Source: Sabellastarte sp. h YS-2021
Taxonomy: Eukaryota > Annelida > Polychaeta > Sabellida > Sabellidae
Length of the DNA stretch: 64,000 bases
Reading direction: 5' to 3'
Assembly: GCA_964017235.1 (NCBI GenBank)
Contig: OZ024936.1
Location: forward strand, 90,494,537-90,558,536
Shown: positions 55,901 through 61,899 of the stretch, piece after piece
How the letters are laid out: each line of letters begins with the position of its first letter
How positions within the stretch are numbered: the first letter of the stretch is position 1
The notes under the pieces: model-generated
The model's database searches: none
What the model was told of the DNA's origin: nothing
The model's input: only the letters and a program-made list of their open reading frames with translations
Program-made: the position numbers and the translations under genes

Positions 55901-57264
55901 ACGTTTAGTGTCAAATAGAAATGCAAAGCAACATGAATTCAGTTGTTTCATGAAATAAAAATCTGATGAAGGGATTTCCATAAATAGGTGATTAAATTTT
56001 ACAAAAGGAGCTAAGTTTTGTTTCTTCCAATATGTTAATGTTTTTTCTTAGTTTTCTAATACCTTTGAATAACTTAAAGTGAACAATCCTTTCTGGTCAA
56101 CTGAATTCCCAACAAATAAAGTCTGTAGTTCCCCAGTCTAATGATGGCTGAAACTTGTAATTAACCTTCTGGATAGTTATTTCTCCCAATCCAAATACCC
56201 TTTGCCTTGGTTATGTTCATTTTGATCCAGAATATCATCAAAAATTCCAGGGCAACCTTTAAAGGGCTCTGTGTAGGGGGGCCACGGTGGCAGAGTGGTA
56301 GCACTCTCGCCTCCCACCTCTGAGGCTGGGGTTCGATCCCCGTCATGGCCTTAAGTGGGAAAGCTGGTAGTTGCTTGCCGTTGGTCGGCAGTTTACACTA
56401 CACAACCCTAGAAAACTGTATGTACTGGTTTCCTCGGCCCTTCCAACTACCCGTCGTGATATGATCTGTACAGTGTTAAAAGCGACGTAAAACCCAAAAT
56501 AAATAAAAGGGCTCTGTGTGCCATTAAAACCAAGAGTTGTGTCAGCAGTGTGTCAAATGTGTTATATTCAGAAGAATCAATATTTATGTCTTCAATTTCA
56601 ACATTTTCCGCTATCAGATAATGCAGTATTTGTCCACACAAAAGAATTAAGTCTGGATCCCTTGTTTGCATCCTCTTTCAACGGTGATTTAACTCCGACT
56701 TGCAAAATTGAAGACACAAACTCTGTATTAAGTAATTTAGTCCAATGTATCAAGCTTTCCCCAACACCTAACACCTGTAACATCATTACACCGATGGAGT
56801 ATCAGAGTTTCTGCTGGGTGTTACAGCAATGCTGGCAGCTACATATTGTGTCCACCAAATTCTCTGATATTGATGCGAGGGATGGCACCCCCGGATATAA
56901 ATCCCTGTGTTTCTTAGGCCTGTCTCAAAGAGGCAGGGATTGGTTGAGGTGCTTATTAAAGGCAGTATGCAGAATGATTATTGATTTCAACTGCTAAGTC
57001 CAATGAAAACTAATTTACTGAGGCCCTTTGCCTGTATATTATGGAATTCAAATGTTATTGATAATTAAATAGTTTCATCCAAATTCTTCACCATTACAGA
57101 TAATAATAATGTCACTAGTACAATGTATAATATGGTGCACTGTATTTGTTTTATTCCAGCTGAAGCTAGAGCTGTTTTACAAAATTGATACTAGGAATGA
57201 CAACTTTGAACATGTGGATACAACTGGAATTCGAATATTTGGATGCCCCTGCAAAGATGTATAG
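31925..57264 (+). CDS. Gene 2: secreted protein with two ShK-like cysteine modules (one exon missing)
   Basis: Spliced gene proposed from exons 31925-31987, 37328-37508, 47326-47493, 55065-55097 and 57160-57264. Phases fit: 0 between exons 1 and 2, 1 between 2 and 3, 0 between the last two. After 47493 the phase is 1 while 55065 needs 0, so one further exon is probably unrecognised between them. The product has a signal peptide, two homologous six-cysteine modules with spacing C-x15-C-x14-C-x9/10-CC-x2-C, and a C-terminal tail ending in C-x-C. An AATAAA is at 57351. It is probably a small secreted cysteine-rich protein, and whether it is a toxin, channel ligand or protease partner cannot be told. 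Introns hold YR retroelement copy 2, SINEs and a satellite array. Confidence 0.6.
32262..32480 (+). mobile_element. Divergent SINE family A copy
   Basis: Begins GGAAGCCCATTGGTGAAGTG (degraded A box), has CTGCAGTTCAAACCGC in the B-box position, then GGTGATGGCTTCCTGACATC, ACTATGTACTGGTTTCCCTT and ATGTTGAAAGCAGCATTAAA. The same layout as family A but much diverged, so an older subfamily. Confidence 0.7.
32525..32746 (-). mobile_element. SINE family A variant with 12-bp target duplication
   Basis: Minus-orientation copy ending with TCGCGTTCAACAGCC at its 3' side and a head with GGGGGCTCGGTGGTATAGTG. Direct repeats AGTTAATTGTAG at 32513-32524 and 32747-32758 flank it. It is more similar to the divergent copy at 32262 than to the standard family A. 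Confidence 0.85.
32830..32910 (+). mobile_element. Dispersed relative of the 271-bp tandem unit (tRNA-like head)
   Basis: Reads TTAGCTCAGCTGGTCAAAGA, TGTTTATTTCTGTGTGTAA, GGAATCGAGTCTGATCAGAG and AATAATTAATCTC. It aligns with the tRNA-like part of the units at 40561-41799, so the unit exists outside the array as a single insertion. Confidence 0.65.
32911..33480. other. Gene 2 intron 1, nothing recognised
   Basis: AT-rich noncoding sequence without a supported feature. Confidence 0.45.
33481..33720 (-). mobile_element. tRNA-derived SINE family A
   Basis: Full-length minus-orientation copy from the GGGGCCACGGTGGCAGAGTGG head to a long AAATA-type tail (TATTTATTTATTTTATTTAT on the plus strand). 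Imperfect flanks AACCAGTCACA and AATCAGTTACA may be a decayed target duplication. Confidence 0.9.
33938..34060 (+). mobile_element. TTAGACTTAG element, fragment D
   Basis: GGGTCTTAAACTTAACG, GACTTGGTTTAGACCAAGCA, TATCAGATAACCACCATTGG and TTTCTGTGTCAT match the left third of copies B and C. The remainder is absent. Confidence 0.55.
34061..35399. other. Gene 2 intron 1, nothing recognised
   Basis: No exon or element supported by eye. Open frames at 34540-34773 and 34765-35004 lack motifs. Confidence 0.4.
35400..36250 (-). mobile_element. CR1-like LINE reverse transcriptase remnant
   Basis: Minus strand. MLDLSAAFDTIDPNIIFDCL (RT motif A) and LRWIKSYLANHKQKVKLGNS occur first. After frame breaks, HLYVDDIKIYLALDHINFEL carries the catalytic Y-x-D-D box as YVDD, followed by GVNLKLNPEKT. 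Several stops and shifts interrupt it. The fragment covers the palm but neither the endonuclease nor a clear 3' tail. Confidence 0.75.
36251..36977. other. Gene 2 intron 1, G-run and unrecognised sequence
   Basis: Contains a G homopolymer at about 36308-36321 and otherwise no supported feature. Confidence 0.4.
36978..37145 (+). mobile_element. 5S rRNA-derived SINE, second copy
   Basis: Aligns along its length with 27158-27330: AGCTTGACCACTTCCAATAT, GATCACTGAAGTCAAACAGC, GAGCTTGGTTTGTACTTGAA, TGGGTGACC, then AGTGACTCGGATGATCACTT and ACCAGCTGCA. It is more mutated in box A. Confidence 0.7.
37328..37508 (+). CDS. Gene 2 exon 2: ShK-like module 1
   Basis: Acceptor CTGATTTCAG, donor GTAAGT, phase 0 to 1. 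Reads SCTDVAGFKIAARKRTSCQS, then KWGKEIARFCKRQSG, then LLQACCQTCES. Six cysteines with spacing C-x15-C-x14-C-x9-CC-x2-C. The opening C-T-D, a central W, and closing C-x-x-T-C resemble ShK-type domains, but the spacing is wider than usual. Confidence 0.65.
37728..37875. mobile_element. 148-bp MITE with about 50-bp inverted arms
   Basis: Left arm GGAATAACCCCTTCCAAAAC, CACGGTA, GAATGTTACCATGGTTTGA; right arm CAAACCATGGTAAAATTCTG, TACCATGGTATAGTGGTTAG, GGGTAATTCC. The arms pair over most of their length, with an about 40-base loop. Flanking AATA on both sides may be the target duplication. Confidence 0.8.
37876..40019. other. Gene 2 intron 2, no supported gene
   Basis: Frames at 38559-38804 (minus) and 38909-39229 (plus) lack recognisable motifs and splice context. 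No known repeat was identified. Confidence 0.4.
40020..40145 (+). mobile_element. Degraded 5S-like sequence
   Basis: GTTAGTACTTGGACGGGTCACC at its core matches the 5S box C region. Upstream, CTCACCTAAGTTAAGTGACA resembles a mutated box A. It is probably a third relic of the 5S-derived SINE. No other part of that SINE is clear. Confidence 0.5.
40561..41799 (+). repeat. Tandem array of five 271-bp units with tRNA-like heads
   Basis: Unit starts (GTAATATCCTCACGT) are at 40561, 40832, 41104, 41375 and 41646. The last unit is truncated at about 41799. Each unit carries the near-palindrome GGGGATTCCCC, then TTTAGCTCAGYTGGTTAAAG (perfect A-box core), GTGTGTAATCAGAAGGCTG and AGTTCGAGACAC (B box). 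Further on are TGTAATAATGTAGTCATGTA and the hairpin AAGACCTGAGGACAGGTCTT (8-bp stem). Units 2 and 4 have the intact B box while units 1 and 3 share GACTTCAAGAC, which suggests a two-unit higher-order period. It lies in gene 2 intron 2. Confidence 0.9.
41800..43032. other. Gene 2 intron 2, nothing firm; left flank of MADF remnant
   Basis: Possibly part of a Harbinger element (see next entry), but no terminal inverted repeat was identified. Confidence 0.35.
43033..43428 (+). pseudogene. MADF-like accessory protein remnant (Harbinger-associated)
   Basis: One plus frame starts MRKIEVPNETVPEFELRDK, passes through a poly-G run (encoding Gly) and an Arg/Lys/Glu-rich stretch, meets one stop at 43315-43317, and continues in the same frame as LDKEAVVDFVKDHEELCDKT. 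That last segment is the start of a MADF (Myb/SANT-like) DNA-binding domain. Such proteins are the second gene of PIF/Harbinger transposons. The rest of the domain is missing. The adjoining downstream repeat is shared with the Harbinger transposase remnant at 22-24 kb. Confidence 0.6.
43105..43124. repeat. Poly-G homopolymer
   Basis: About 19 consecutive G residues within the MADF remnant. Length in the assembly may be unreliable. Confidence 0.85.
43410..43830 (+). repeat. Dispersed repeat shared with 22570-23110
   Basis: Same order of motifs as the 22.6-kb copy: GAATGTGTGATTGG, AAAACTTTGGCTAAAA, TTTAAAGAAGGTCTGATATT, TTTTGACCTTTGGGTTCTAC, CCTATAACTCTTTGAGAAGC and GAACTTTGAAATATCTTGCA. It is noncoding, immediately downstream of the MADF remnant. 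Confidence 0.6.
44260..46049 (+). mobile_element. CR1/L2-like LINE, RT domain nearly uninterrupted
   Basis: One frame runs from about 44266 to 45896 with only two stops (45196-45198 and 45493-45495). Motifs: SKDDLKNYCPVSGLSFISKL (fingers), AYRRDHSTETALLS, VVLLDQSAAFDTIDDDKLLD (motif A), GVPQGSVLGPILFSLYTTPL (motif B), FHLYADDTQLFIHL (catalytic YADD), and KLKLNADKTDFIIFGSKSQ. The C-terminus is LHWLP, LVYKYLHTNCPKYFRPFL and SFRKKLKAYLFCQAYPP. The 3' end is GATTAAGCACTATAAAAGTT with GAATTG repeats. The endonuclease is missing, so it is 5'-truncated. All RT catalytic residues are present. Confidence 0.9.
46050..47170. other. Gene 2 intron 2, nothing recognised
   Basis: No exon or dispersed repeat is supported here. 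Confidence 0.4.
47171..47222 (+). mobile_element. LINE 3' terminus, very short
   Basis: GATGGAGATTAAGTGCTATAAAAGTC followed by repeats of ACATTGG/ACATTAGATTAG matches the terminal sequence of the CR1/L2-like LINEs with a different tail repeat. Only the last about 50 bases remain, or are recognisable. Confidence 0.5.
47326..47493 (+). CDS. Gene 2 exon 3: ShK-like module 2
   Basis: Acceptor TTTTTGTTTTAG, donor GTAGGT, phase 1 to 1. Reads LECTDSEGAVIHLRTLLTCK, EYAEWRAGSMRVACKSKRR, then KLESSCCKTCQQ. Six cysteines with spacing C-x15-C-x14-C-x10-CC-x2-C, one residue different from exon 2, with the same C-T-D opening, central W and C-x-T-C end. Exon 2 and exon 3 clearly derive from an exon duplication. 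Confidence 0.7.
47494..48147. other. Gene 2 intron 3, left part
   Basis: AT-rich. A candidate exon at 47881-47934 with AG/GT borders has stops in all frames and is not called. Confidence 0.4.
48468..49661 (+). pseudogene. YR retroelement copy 2: gag with three nonsense codons
   Basis: Start ATG gives MGKRKTPAVKQKK, matching the basic N-terminus of copy 1. One continuous frame is interrupted by stops at 48909-48911, 49113-49115 (Tyr in copy 1) and 49152-49154 (Arg in copy 1). Conserved blocks: WPNEGYY, YDELSIPEWAAGQLINIYH, MHEIELGNLTWGDQMQWAI. The zinc knuckle is intact: VCKYFNEGMC, HICAFCAKSGK, HPELKC. Confidence 0.85.
50497..51435 (+). pseudogene. YR retroelement copy 2: unrecognised domain before RT
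   Basis: A 312-codon open frame, the longest uninterrupted frame in this copy. It contains SHMIQKVSIFNTGRHMG, a possible Cys-rich spot (VSCPCPKPM), and SYERHIVNIIDELI, which aligns with SYVSYIENIIDKL of copy 1. No known family recognised. The conserved block just before the RT suggests that it is part of pol. Confidence 0.55.
51470..52788 (+). pseudogene. YR retroelement copy 2: RT-RNase H with palm deletion
   Basis: RT fingers and motif A are recognisable: RHII then a stop, NLSHPYGASLNDAITKDAF, SVLLKIDVSQAFHNLRVDPV. After KFYL at about 51965 the sequence jumps to TACHLTALGIRINIPESS, so motif B and the catalytic Y-x-D-D box (present in copy 1) are deleted. RNase H is retained with its carboxylates: YLDTCLSGIGGIWG, HLEMMNLVVAFRLWG, YYDNKAVVQV and SKVDLLSRL. 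One stop follows LWGRF. This polymerase cannot function. Confidence 0.85.
52860..53766 (+). pseudogene. YR retroelement copy 2: tyrosine recombinase, decayed
   Basis: The N-terminal part aligns well with copy 1: ISPKVIKNYLSSIRTVATKY, NSKFAPTPRGIFDINTIYHI. The segment carrying the first catalytic Arg is altered (CLFRFPKNVEY where copy 1 has FLRMSNI). After a frameshift KWTKTLQDNKSHHIVQLP follows. The His-x-x-Arg box reads GFHTFRPHSHF, with the RSGA element lost, and the end SLAVWIYLQNASMAPS keeps the Tyr. Confidence 0.8.
53801..54433 (+). mobile_element. Probable LINE 3' end (about 53990-54235) and flank
   Basis: The segment ending TTAAATTGTATATACTATGT then ATATGATTAATAAAC resembles the 3' end of the LINE on the minus strand at 24000 (TTGTATACTCTATGTATGATAAATAAA). 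A 65-codon frame (MVNLRFLNHFCIDFYFD...) is weakly similar in character to its C-terminus. The assignment rests mainly on the tail. Confidence 0.45.
54434..54990 (+). mobile_element. TTAGACTTAG element, copy C (full length)
   Basis: Begins TTTTCACAAAGGGTCTCAGA and ends with AGTCCTTTGGTGAAATCGAC, whose reverse complement resembles the start. Internal landmarks are shared with copy B: CACAAAGGGTGAGTTAGCTA, CCACAGTGG, TAACATATATCC, and TATATGGCGGCCATATTTTT. No coding capacity. Confidence 0.75.
55065..55097 (+). CDS. Gene 2 small exon (33 bp)
   Basis: A strong polypyrimidine tract and acceptor (TTTCCTTTTTTCAG) precede it, and the donor is GTAAGT. Reads LYQVANEKKFN in phase 0 at both ends, matching the phase 0 start of the terminal exon. 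Its link to exon 3 (phase 1) requires an exon not found. Confidence 0.5.
55300..57000 (-). mobile_element. Tx1/L1-like LINE reverse transcriptase remnant, interrupted by a SINE
   Basis: On the minus strand, from 57000 downwards: TQGFISGGAIPCISIREFGG (fingers), WTKLLNTEFVSSILQVGVKS, ERGCKQG and RDPDLILLCGQILHYLIAEN (motif B region). NVEIEDINIDSSEYNTFDTL, the SINE at 56275-56505, then EFLMIFWIKMNITKAKGIWI and GRNNYP follow. Farther down come ADPLWYNPKV, NLSNWCNHGITYVGDILNG and QNKFDAKTYSFENYF, the thumb/C-terminal pattern of L1/Tx1 elements. Stops and shifts are frequent. The catalytic YADD box is not legible. Confidence 0.75.
56275..56505 (+). mobile_element. tRNA-derived SINE family A with 14-bp target duplication
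   Basis: Complete copy: GGGGGGCCACGGTGGCAGAG head, B box GGGGTTCGATCCCC, standard body, GCGACGTAAAACCCAAAATA tail. Direct repeats AAAGGGCTCTGTGT at 56261-56274 and 56506-56519. It splits the Tx1/L1-like remnant, so it inserted later. Confidence 0.95.
57160..57264 (+). CDS. Gene 2 terminal exon
   Basis: Acceptor TTTGTTTTATTCCAG, phase 0. Reads LKLELFYKIDTRNDNFEHVD, then TTGIRIFGCPCKDV and TAG. The beta-strand-like segment ending in G-x-R-I-F-G-C resembles the last strand of discoidin-type domains, but it is too short to assign. A diverged copy lies at 26614-26700. Confidence 0.6.
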   Translation: MKLELFYKIDTRNDNFEHVDTTGIRIFGCPCKDV

Positions 57265-57350
57265 GAAGAGAGAGAAAGGGGTTTACAACTTATCTATGCT
57301 GATAATTATTGTGTAACTTAGTTGGGAGAAATACTAAATTATTCACTTAC

Positions 57351-57356
57351 AATAAA
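57351..57356 (+). promoter_or_regulatory. Poly(A) signal of gene 2
   Basis: AATAAA 86 bases after the stop codon, directly repeated as AATAAATAAAATG. Confidence 0.6.
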
Positions 57357-57499
57357 TAAAATGTTTCAGCTATGATATTTTTTTTAGTTTGATTGAAGCT
57401 CTAAGGAATATCTTCCTGGCCTTATGGAGTCATGATTACATTGCATTGCCATCATTTTTGTAGTGCTTGTTAACTATCAATTGTACGCTGATCTAAATA

Positions 57500-58180
57500 C
57501 ACTGATTTTCAAGTTTCTTTTTTGAGGTCCAGGTTGGCATCAAACTTTGAAAGGCAGTTTGGAGCAAGGCCCTGGATGCCTTTGAAACATAGCTGTAGAA
57601 CTTTGTAATCTATCTTTAGCTATATTAGAAGCCGCCAATGAGGTGATTTTGATTTGGGAGTGATATGATCCAATTTTTTGATGCCACGGACCAGTAATGC
57701 CGCAACATTCTGAACACACTGGAATTTGTGAATGAGACCTACTGGTAATCCACAGTAAATTGTATTTCCATAGTCAAACCTTTTGTATCACCTGTGCTTG
57801 GATGAGTATTTGAGCTGCCTCTAGTGTAACAAAGGGGCCATGGTGGCAGAATGGTAACACTCTCGCCTCCTACCTCTGAGGCCAGGTTCGATTCCCAGCA
57901 GGGCCTCAAGTGGGAAAGCTGGTAGTTGCTTGCCATTGGTTGGCAGTTTACAGTACCGAACCGTATGTACTGGTTTCCTCTACCCTTCCAACTACCGGTC
58001 GTGATATGACCTGTATAGTGTTGAAAGCAATGTAAAACACCAAATAACTAAATCTAGTGTAACAAAAGGTTGAATTTTGTGAAGGTAAAGCTGATGTTCA
58101 AGCCAGGAGGGCTTTGCTACCTGCAAATTTCTTTAAGGCTAGGGGGATTATGCGATCATAGCTTGACGGGATTTGTTGAA
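57500..58180 (-). mobile_element. CR1-like LINE C-terminal fragment, interrupted by a SINE
   Basis: Minus strand: HKIQPFVTLEAAQILIQAQV, FDYGNTIYCGLPVGLIHKFQ, CVQNVAALLVRGIKKLDHIT, then a stop and LKIDYKVLQLCFKGIQGLAP. This is the region after the RT palm of CR1-like elements. The SINE at 57834-58052 sits inside the frame. Removing it with one target repeat restores continuity. Confidence 0.8.
57834..58052 (+). mobile_element. tRNA-derived SINE family A with 14-bp target duplication
   Basis: Head GGGGCCATGGTGGCAGAATG, B box AGGTTCGATTCCC, body and tail as in the family. Direct repeats TCTAGTGTAACAAA at 57820-57833 and 58053-58066. Inserted into the CR1-like fragment. Confidence 0.95.
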
Positions 58181-58904
58181 TGGGAAGATAAGGCTATTTT
58201 TTAATGTGCCCTGAGGAGGACGTTGGCCCTGCAAAAATGCATCACCCATGGGGTTGGGGTGTTTTTCTTTTCGTCTGTTTGCAATAATTTAATGAAATAA
58301 AGAAAAAAATCCATCCTCTCCCCCTGAAATATATTGCAATACCACGCAATTAATTACAATCAAAAGAACTGGGAGTGAAAGACAATTTCACGCTTTTAAA
58401 ACACTTTGATTTAAACATATGTATCAAGTTTTAAAAATAAATATTTTCATGGTTTATTAAAATCAGTATTAATCATTTAACTTATCTCATTGCAGTTAAA
58501 ATAAAATTTAATTCACATAACTAAAAAACTTCAGAAGTTTTTGAGACTGATTTTTCATCAGTAACATTAGAACATAATAGAAAGTTGTGAAATAGTACAT
58601 TTATTATAATTTTGAATGAATCTGGATTCAGTGCAGTGTTCAACCTTTGATTTTGTATCTGTTATTTTGGGTTCACTATCAAACCCCTCTGCATTTGTTT
58701 TTTTTTTTTTTTTTTTTTGGGGGGGGGGGGAGGCCGAACCCCTGAACTCCCATTCTGGATTCGTTTGTGGAAACATAGCACTTTTTACACTTTATATTCC
58801 CACCTTTTTCAGTAAAATTTATGTGATATCAGATTTCTAAATTATGGATAAAAGTGGCCATCATTACAACATGATACATACAACATTCTCAGTATTGTGT
58901 AGTT
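58181..58904. other. Intergenic; poly-T/poly-G run
   Basis: Contains a T run followed directly by a G run at about 58699-58730. No other supported feature. Confidence 0.5.
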
Positions 58905-59160
58905 GTATGTTTATACTCTGTGTAATATCCCATAGCACTACAGGATTCACAACTCTATTTGACCAATGCGACTGTACAAGGGCAGCCAAAGGTTTCAAGT
59001 GACTGACATACCCAATCTGAGGCTTCAGAATGACCATTTATCCATGTCCTTGAGTTTTTTAGCCTGAAACAAGGGATAGGGCTATAAATTTAAGTGATCA
59101 TCTTAGCCACAATGTATCTGGAATTGAACCCACATCCTCTGTCTTCCTAGGTGAGTATGG
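58905..59160 (-). mobile_element. tRNA-derived SINE family B, diverged
   Basis: Minus strand: GGAAGACAGAGGATGTGGGT then TCAATTCCAG (B box), TGTGGCTAAGATGATCACTT, GGTTTAAAGT-type and TCATTCTGAAGCCTCAG segments, GTGACTTG-type spacer and GTAGTGCTATGGGATATTAC tail. The order agrees with 25496-25815. The A-box side is eroded. Confidence 0.65.
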
Positions 59161-59399
59161 CATCCACTTCTTGAAAGTGGAAGATACCAAAGACACATAT
59201 ATAAAAAAATTCCACTGTTGGAAGTTAACTCCCGACTGCCTGGATTTTATGCTCAGAGTCCAACTGGTGGACTCTTTAAATGTTGAAAGTACACTCGTAG
59301 GAATCATGGTGATTCATTTAATTTTTATAACCTGTTGACACTTACATCAACCGAAATTTAAATTTTGGTGACTACCTTGTCCTTATTATTTGGACAATG

Positions 59400-59963
59400 C
59401 ACAAGTGAGATGTACCTCCAAACACAAGACGAGGACCACGTACCTTGAATCTGGATCTTCTCAATAGGAAGCTCCTTCAAAAAGGCCCAGGTAGCAACAT
59501 GGCACACAAAGCAGAGGCACCTAAAGAAGGGATATTATTAGTAGTGGAGGAAACCAGTTCCGGAATAGTCTTAGACCATATGATGATGGCTGTACCCCAA
59601 CATCTGAAAAAAAACATCTCCAACACAAAGGTGTCTGGTAGAATCGAAAACCTTTAAAAAAAAGAAACAAAACCAATATAAGGCTATGAAGACTTGTGAA
59701 TTAGGGACATACTGAGCAACAGTAATGATCTTGAGGAGGAGGTTTTCATCCACTAAGAATATAATTTTGGGTTGAAAACTTATATTTATTTTCAATGATT
59801 TAATAAAAAGAGGAATTCTCATATTATATATTATGGTCAATAATCTGACAGTAGTAAGATGATTAACAATATTGTCAGGAGACATACCGGATTCTGCCAG
59901 ATACTGCATAAAAGTTAATATGTCCATGGTAGAAATCCGACGCAGGGACAGGTCCAAGACCAC
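59400..59963 (-). pseudogene. YR retroelement copy 3: tyrosine recombinase, decayed
   Basis: N-terminal core: MDILTFMQYLAESGMSPDNI, VNHLTTVRLLTIIYNMRI. The helix that should carry the first catalytic Arg reads WFCFFFLKVFDSTRHLC, with Lys in place of Arg. After a frameshift VATWAFLKELPIEKIQIQGT is followed by WSSSCVWRYIS, keeping the C-terminal Trp and the Tyr nucleophile. The His-x-x-Arg box just upstream is not legible. Confidence 0.75.
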
Positions 59964-60159
59964 CAGGAAGGGGATGAAAAGTCAAAATATGCATTGATAA
60001 GAGGCCAGTGTGGCCGGTCTGAAGCCAAACCAAAGTCTATCAAAATCCCTGGCAGCCAGGGGGCCTTTCTCTGCATCAGGATCTGAAACTCAAGACATAA
60101 GCTAAATATCATGATTTAACAGTGTGAGATCTATATGGGTATCAAATCCAAATAGGGGA

Positions 60160-61560
60160 CTAAACTAACTGAGATAATTTACTAGCATTATCTGTGATAA
60201 GGTGCCATCTAGATAACAGGTCAGCCACCCTGTTATCCGCCCCCTTAATATAGCAGACTACTAGATCAATCTTAAACATGGCCGGACCGAGCCACACATT
60301 TCTGACAGCAGTGGAAAGAATTTGATCCCTGGTATTGCCATAGGTCAAGACATCCACAACTGCATGATTATCATAATAAATGTGTACATACTTGTTAGTC
60401 CAAGAGGCAGCCCAAATCTTCAGGGCCACCACAACATTCAACATCTCTAGGTGTATGATATTTTCACCATAAAACCCTTGGGAATGGGAATGGTATACCC
60501 CAAAACAAGCGTCAAGATATATGCGAATGTTGAGGGATTTGATGTCATACATGGTAATTCCAATATAGGACTTAAGGAATGTCTGGAACCAGAGTAAATT
60601 GTTGAAAAAGTCTGGAGTAAGGACAATGTAATTATTCTCAAAATTGTCTCTCAAAAACTGTAACATGCGATTTAAAAAATACATGGCTGGTTTAGCACAC
60701 TTAGAAATATATAATAACAAGCCCAAAAGGGGTAGAAGTTGACCTGCAACAAATTCAACAGAAATTGATAAGCGTTGTCCACAGTAGAGGGCAAAAAACA
60801 GCATATGAGGTCATGAATGTAATTATTGAGTGCATTATGACTATTTTTGCCATGATATACCTGATGCTATCACTTATCTTACCAAAAAAAAATGAACCTA
60901 AGCGATAACCGAATGATGCCGATAAATTGAGATAAAACTGATCTTTATCTTGCAAGCCTAAAAGGTCAATGTCCCCTGGATCAATTTTTAATTGCCTAAA
61001 CGCTCGGCTGATGTCAACTTTGAATATTCTAGCCGAAGGGCCTAATGTCCTCAAAGTTAGAATAATGGAGTCCACTGACGGGTAATGCATCTGAAATTTT
61101 GTGCTGAGATAAGCATCCTTGGCTACCCCATCATTAACTGATAAACCTTTGGGAAAACTTAGATCTATAATGGCACAACAAGAGTCGGATCCGGATTTCT
61201 CCCTAGTCATAAAAGATGAGATATGCATATTAATAGGAGGGTTATCAAAAGGTCCCAGAATGGCTTGAAACTGGAGTTCCTCTTGCAAGTATTTGTCCAC
61301 ATGTCCAGAAATAATTCTAGCCGAAGCATGATTAACAAAAGTGCTTTCAAGCTGCCTAATTCTGTCGAAATTGAGAGGAAAGCCAAACTAGATTAAGTCG
61401 ACCAATTGCTATCAAAATAATCACAAAGATGTGCCCTCCAGCTGGAAATTTTAAGATTAGTGTTAACAGGGATGCAGAGTCCCAAAAAATTGGGAATACC
61501 ACTATCCCGAATCATGCTATGGGCCTGCAACACATCAGGAATATTCTGCCAAACTCTGTG
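60160..61560 (-). pseudogene. YR retroelement copy 3: reverse transcriptase and RNase H
   Basis: Minus strand: YLQEELQFQAILGPFDNPPI, AIIDLSFPKGLSVNDGVAKD (fingers), ARIFKVDISRAFRQLKIDPG (motif A), YLNLSASFGYRLGSFFFGKI (motif B). The catalytic box reads NYIHDLIC at 60810-60821, with His where an Asp is required, after a frame change. RNase H keeps its carboxylates: RIYLDACFG, HLEMLNVVVALKIW, YYDNHAVVDV and NRVADLLSRW. The substitution alone would inactivate polymerisation. Confidence 0.8.
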
Positions 61561-61899
61561 AGTGCCCTGATATAATAGTATCGGGGTGAGTGGAATACAT
61601 CCAAATTTGGACCCAGCTGTTGCATGCTCATGGAAAATTCAGTTTGCTGACCACCATTCGGATTCAAAACCTTCCTTATCAGCCAGACCATCAGTGCTGC
61701 TTCAGCAAAACGAACTAATGGTATGGTGACAGCAGGGATAACATCCTGGGCATCAGAGTCCTAACAGAGAGAGGTGTGATGGTTTGCCATGTCTGAAACT
61801 CGACTGGACTCGAAACCCACAGCCCTCTGTGTGCTAGTACAGTCCGAAGCCATATCTGCCAATAAATGATAATGATTGGCACATGGAACTTGAAAAGCC

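Noticed and set aside
56518..56997. 159-codon plus-strand open frame that looks protein-like
   Set aside because: It is antisense to the Tx1/L1-like RT remnant, whose motifs (GFISG, KLLNTEF, QGD-like, ILHYLI) are readable on the minus strand in the same interval.
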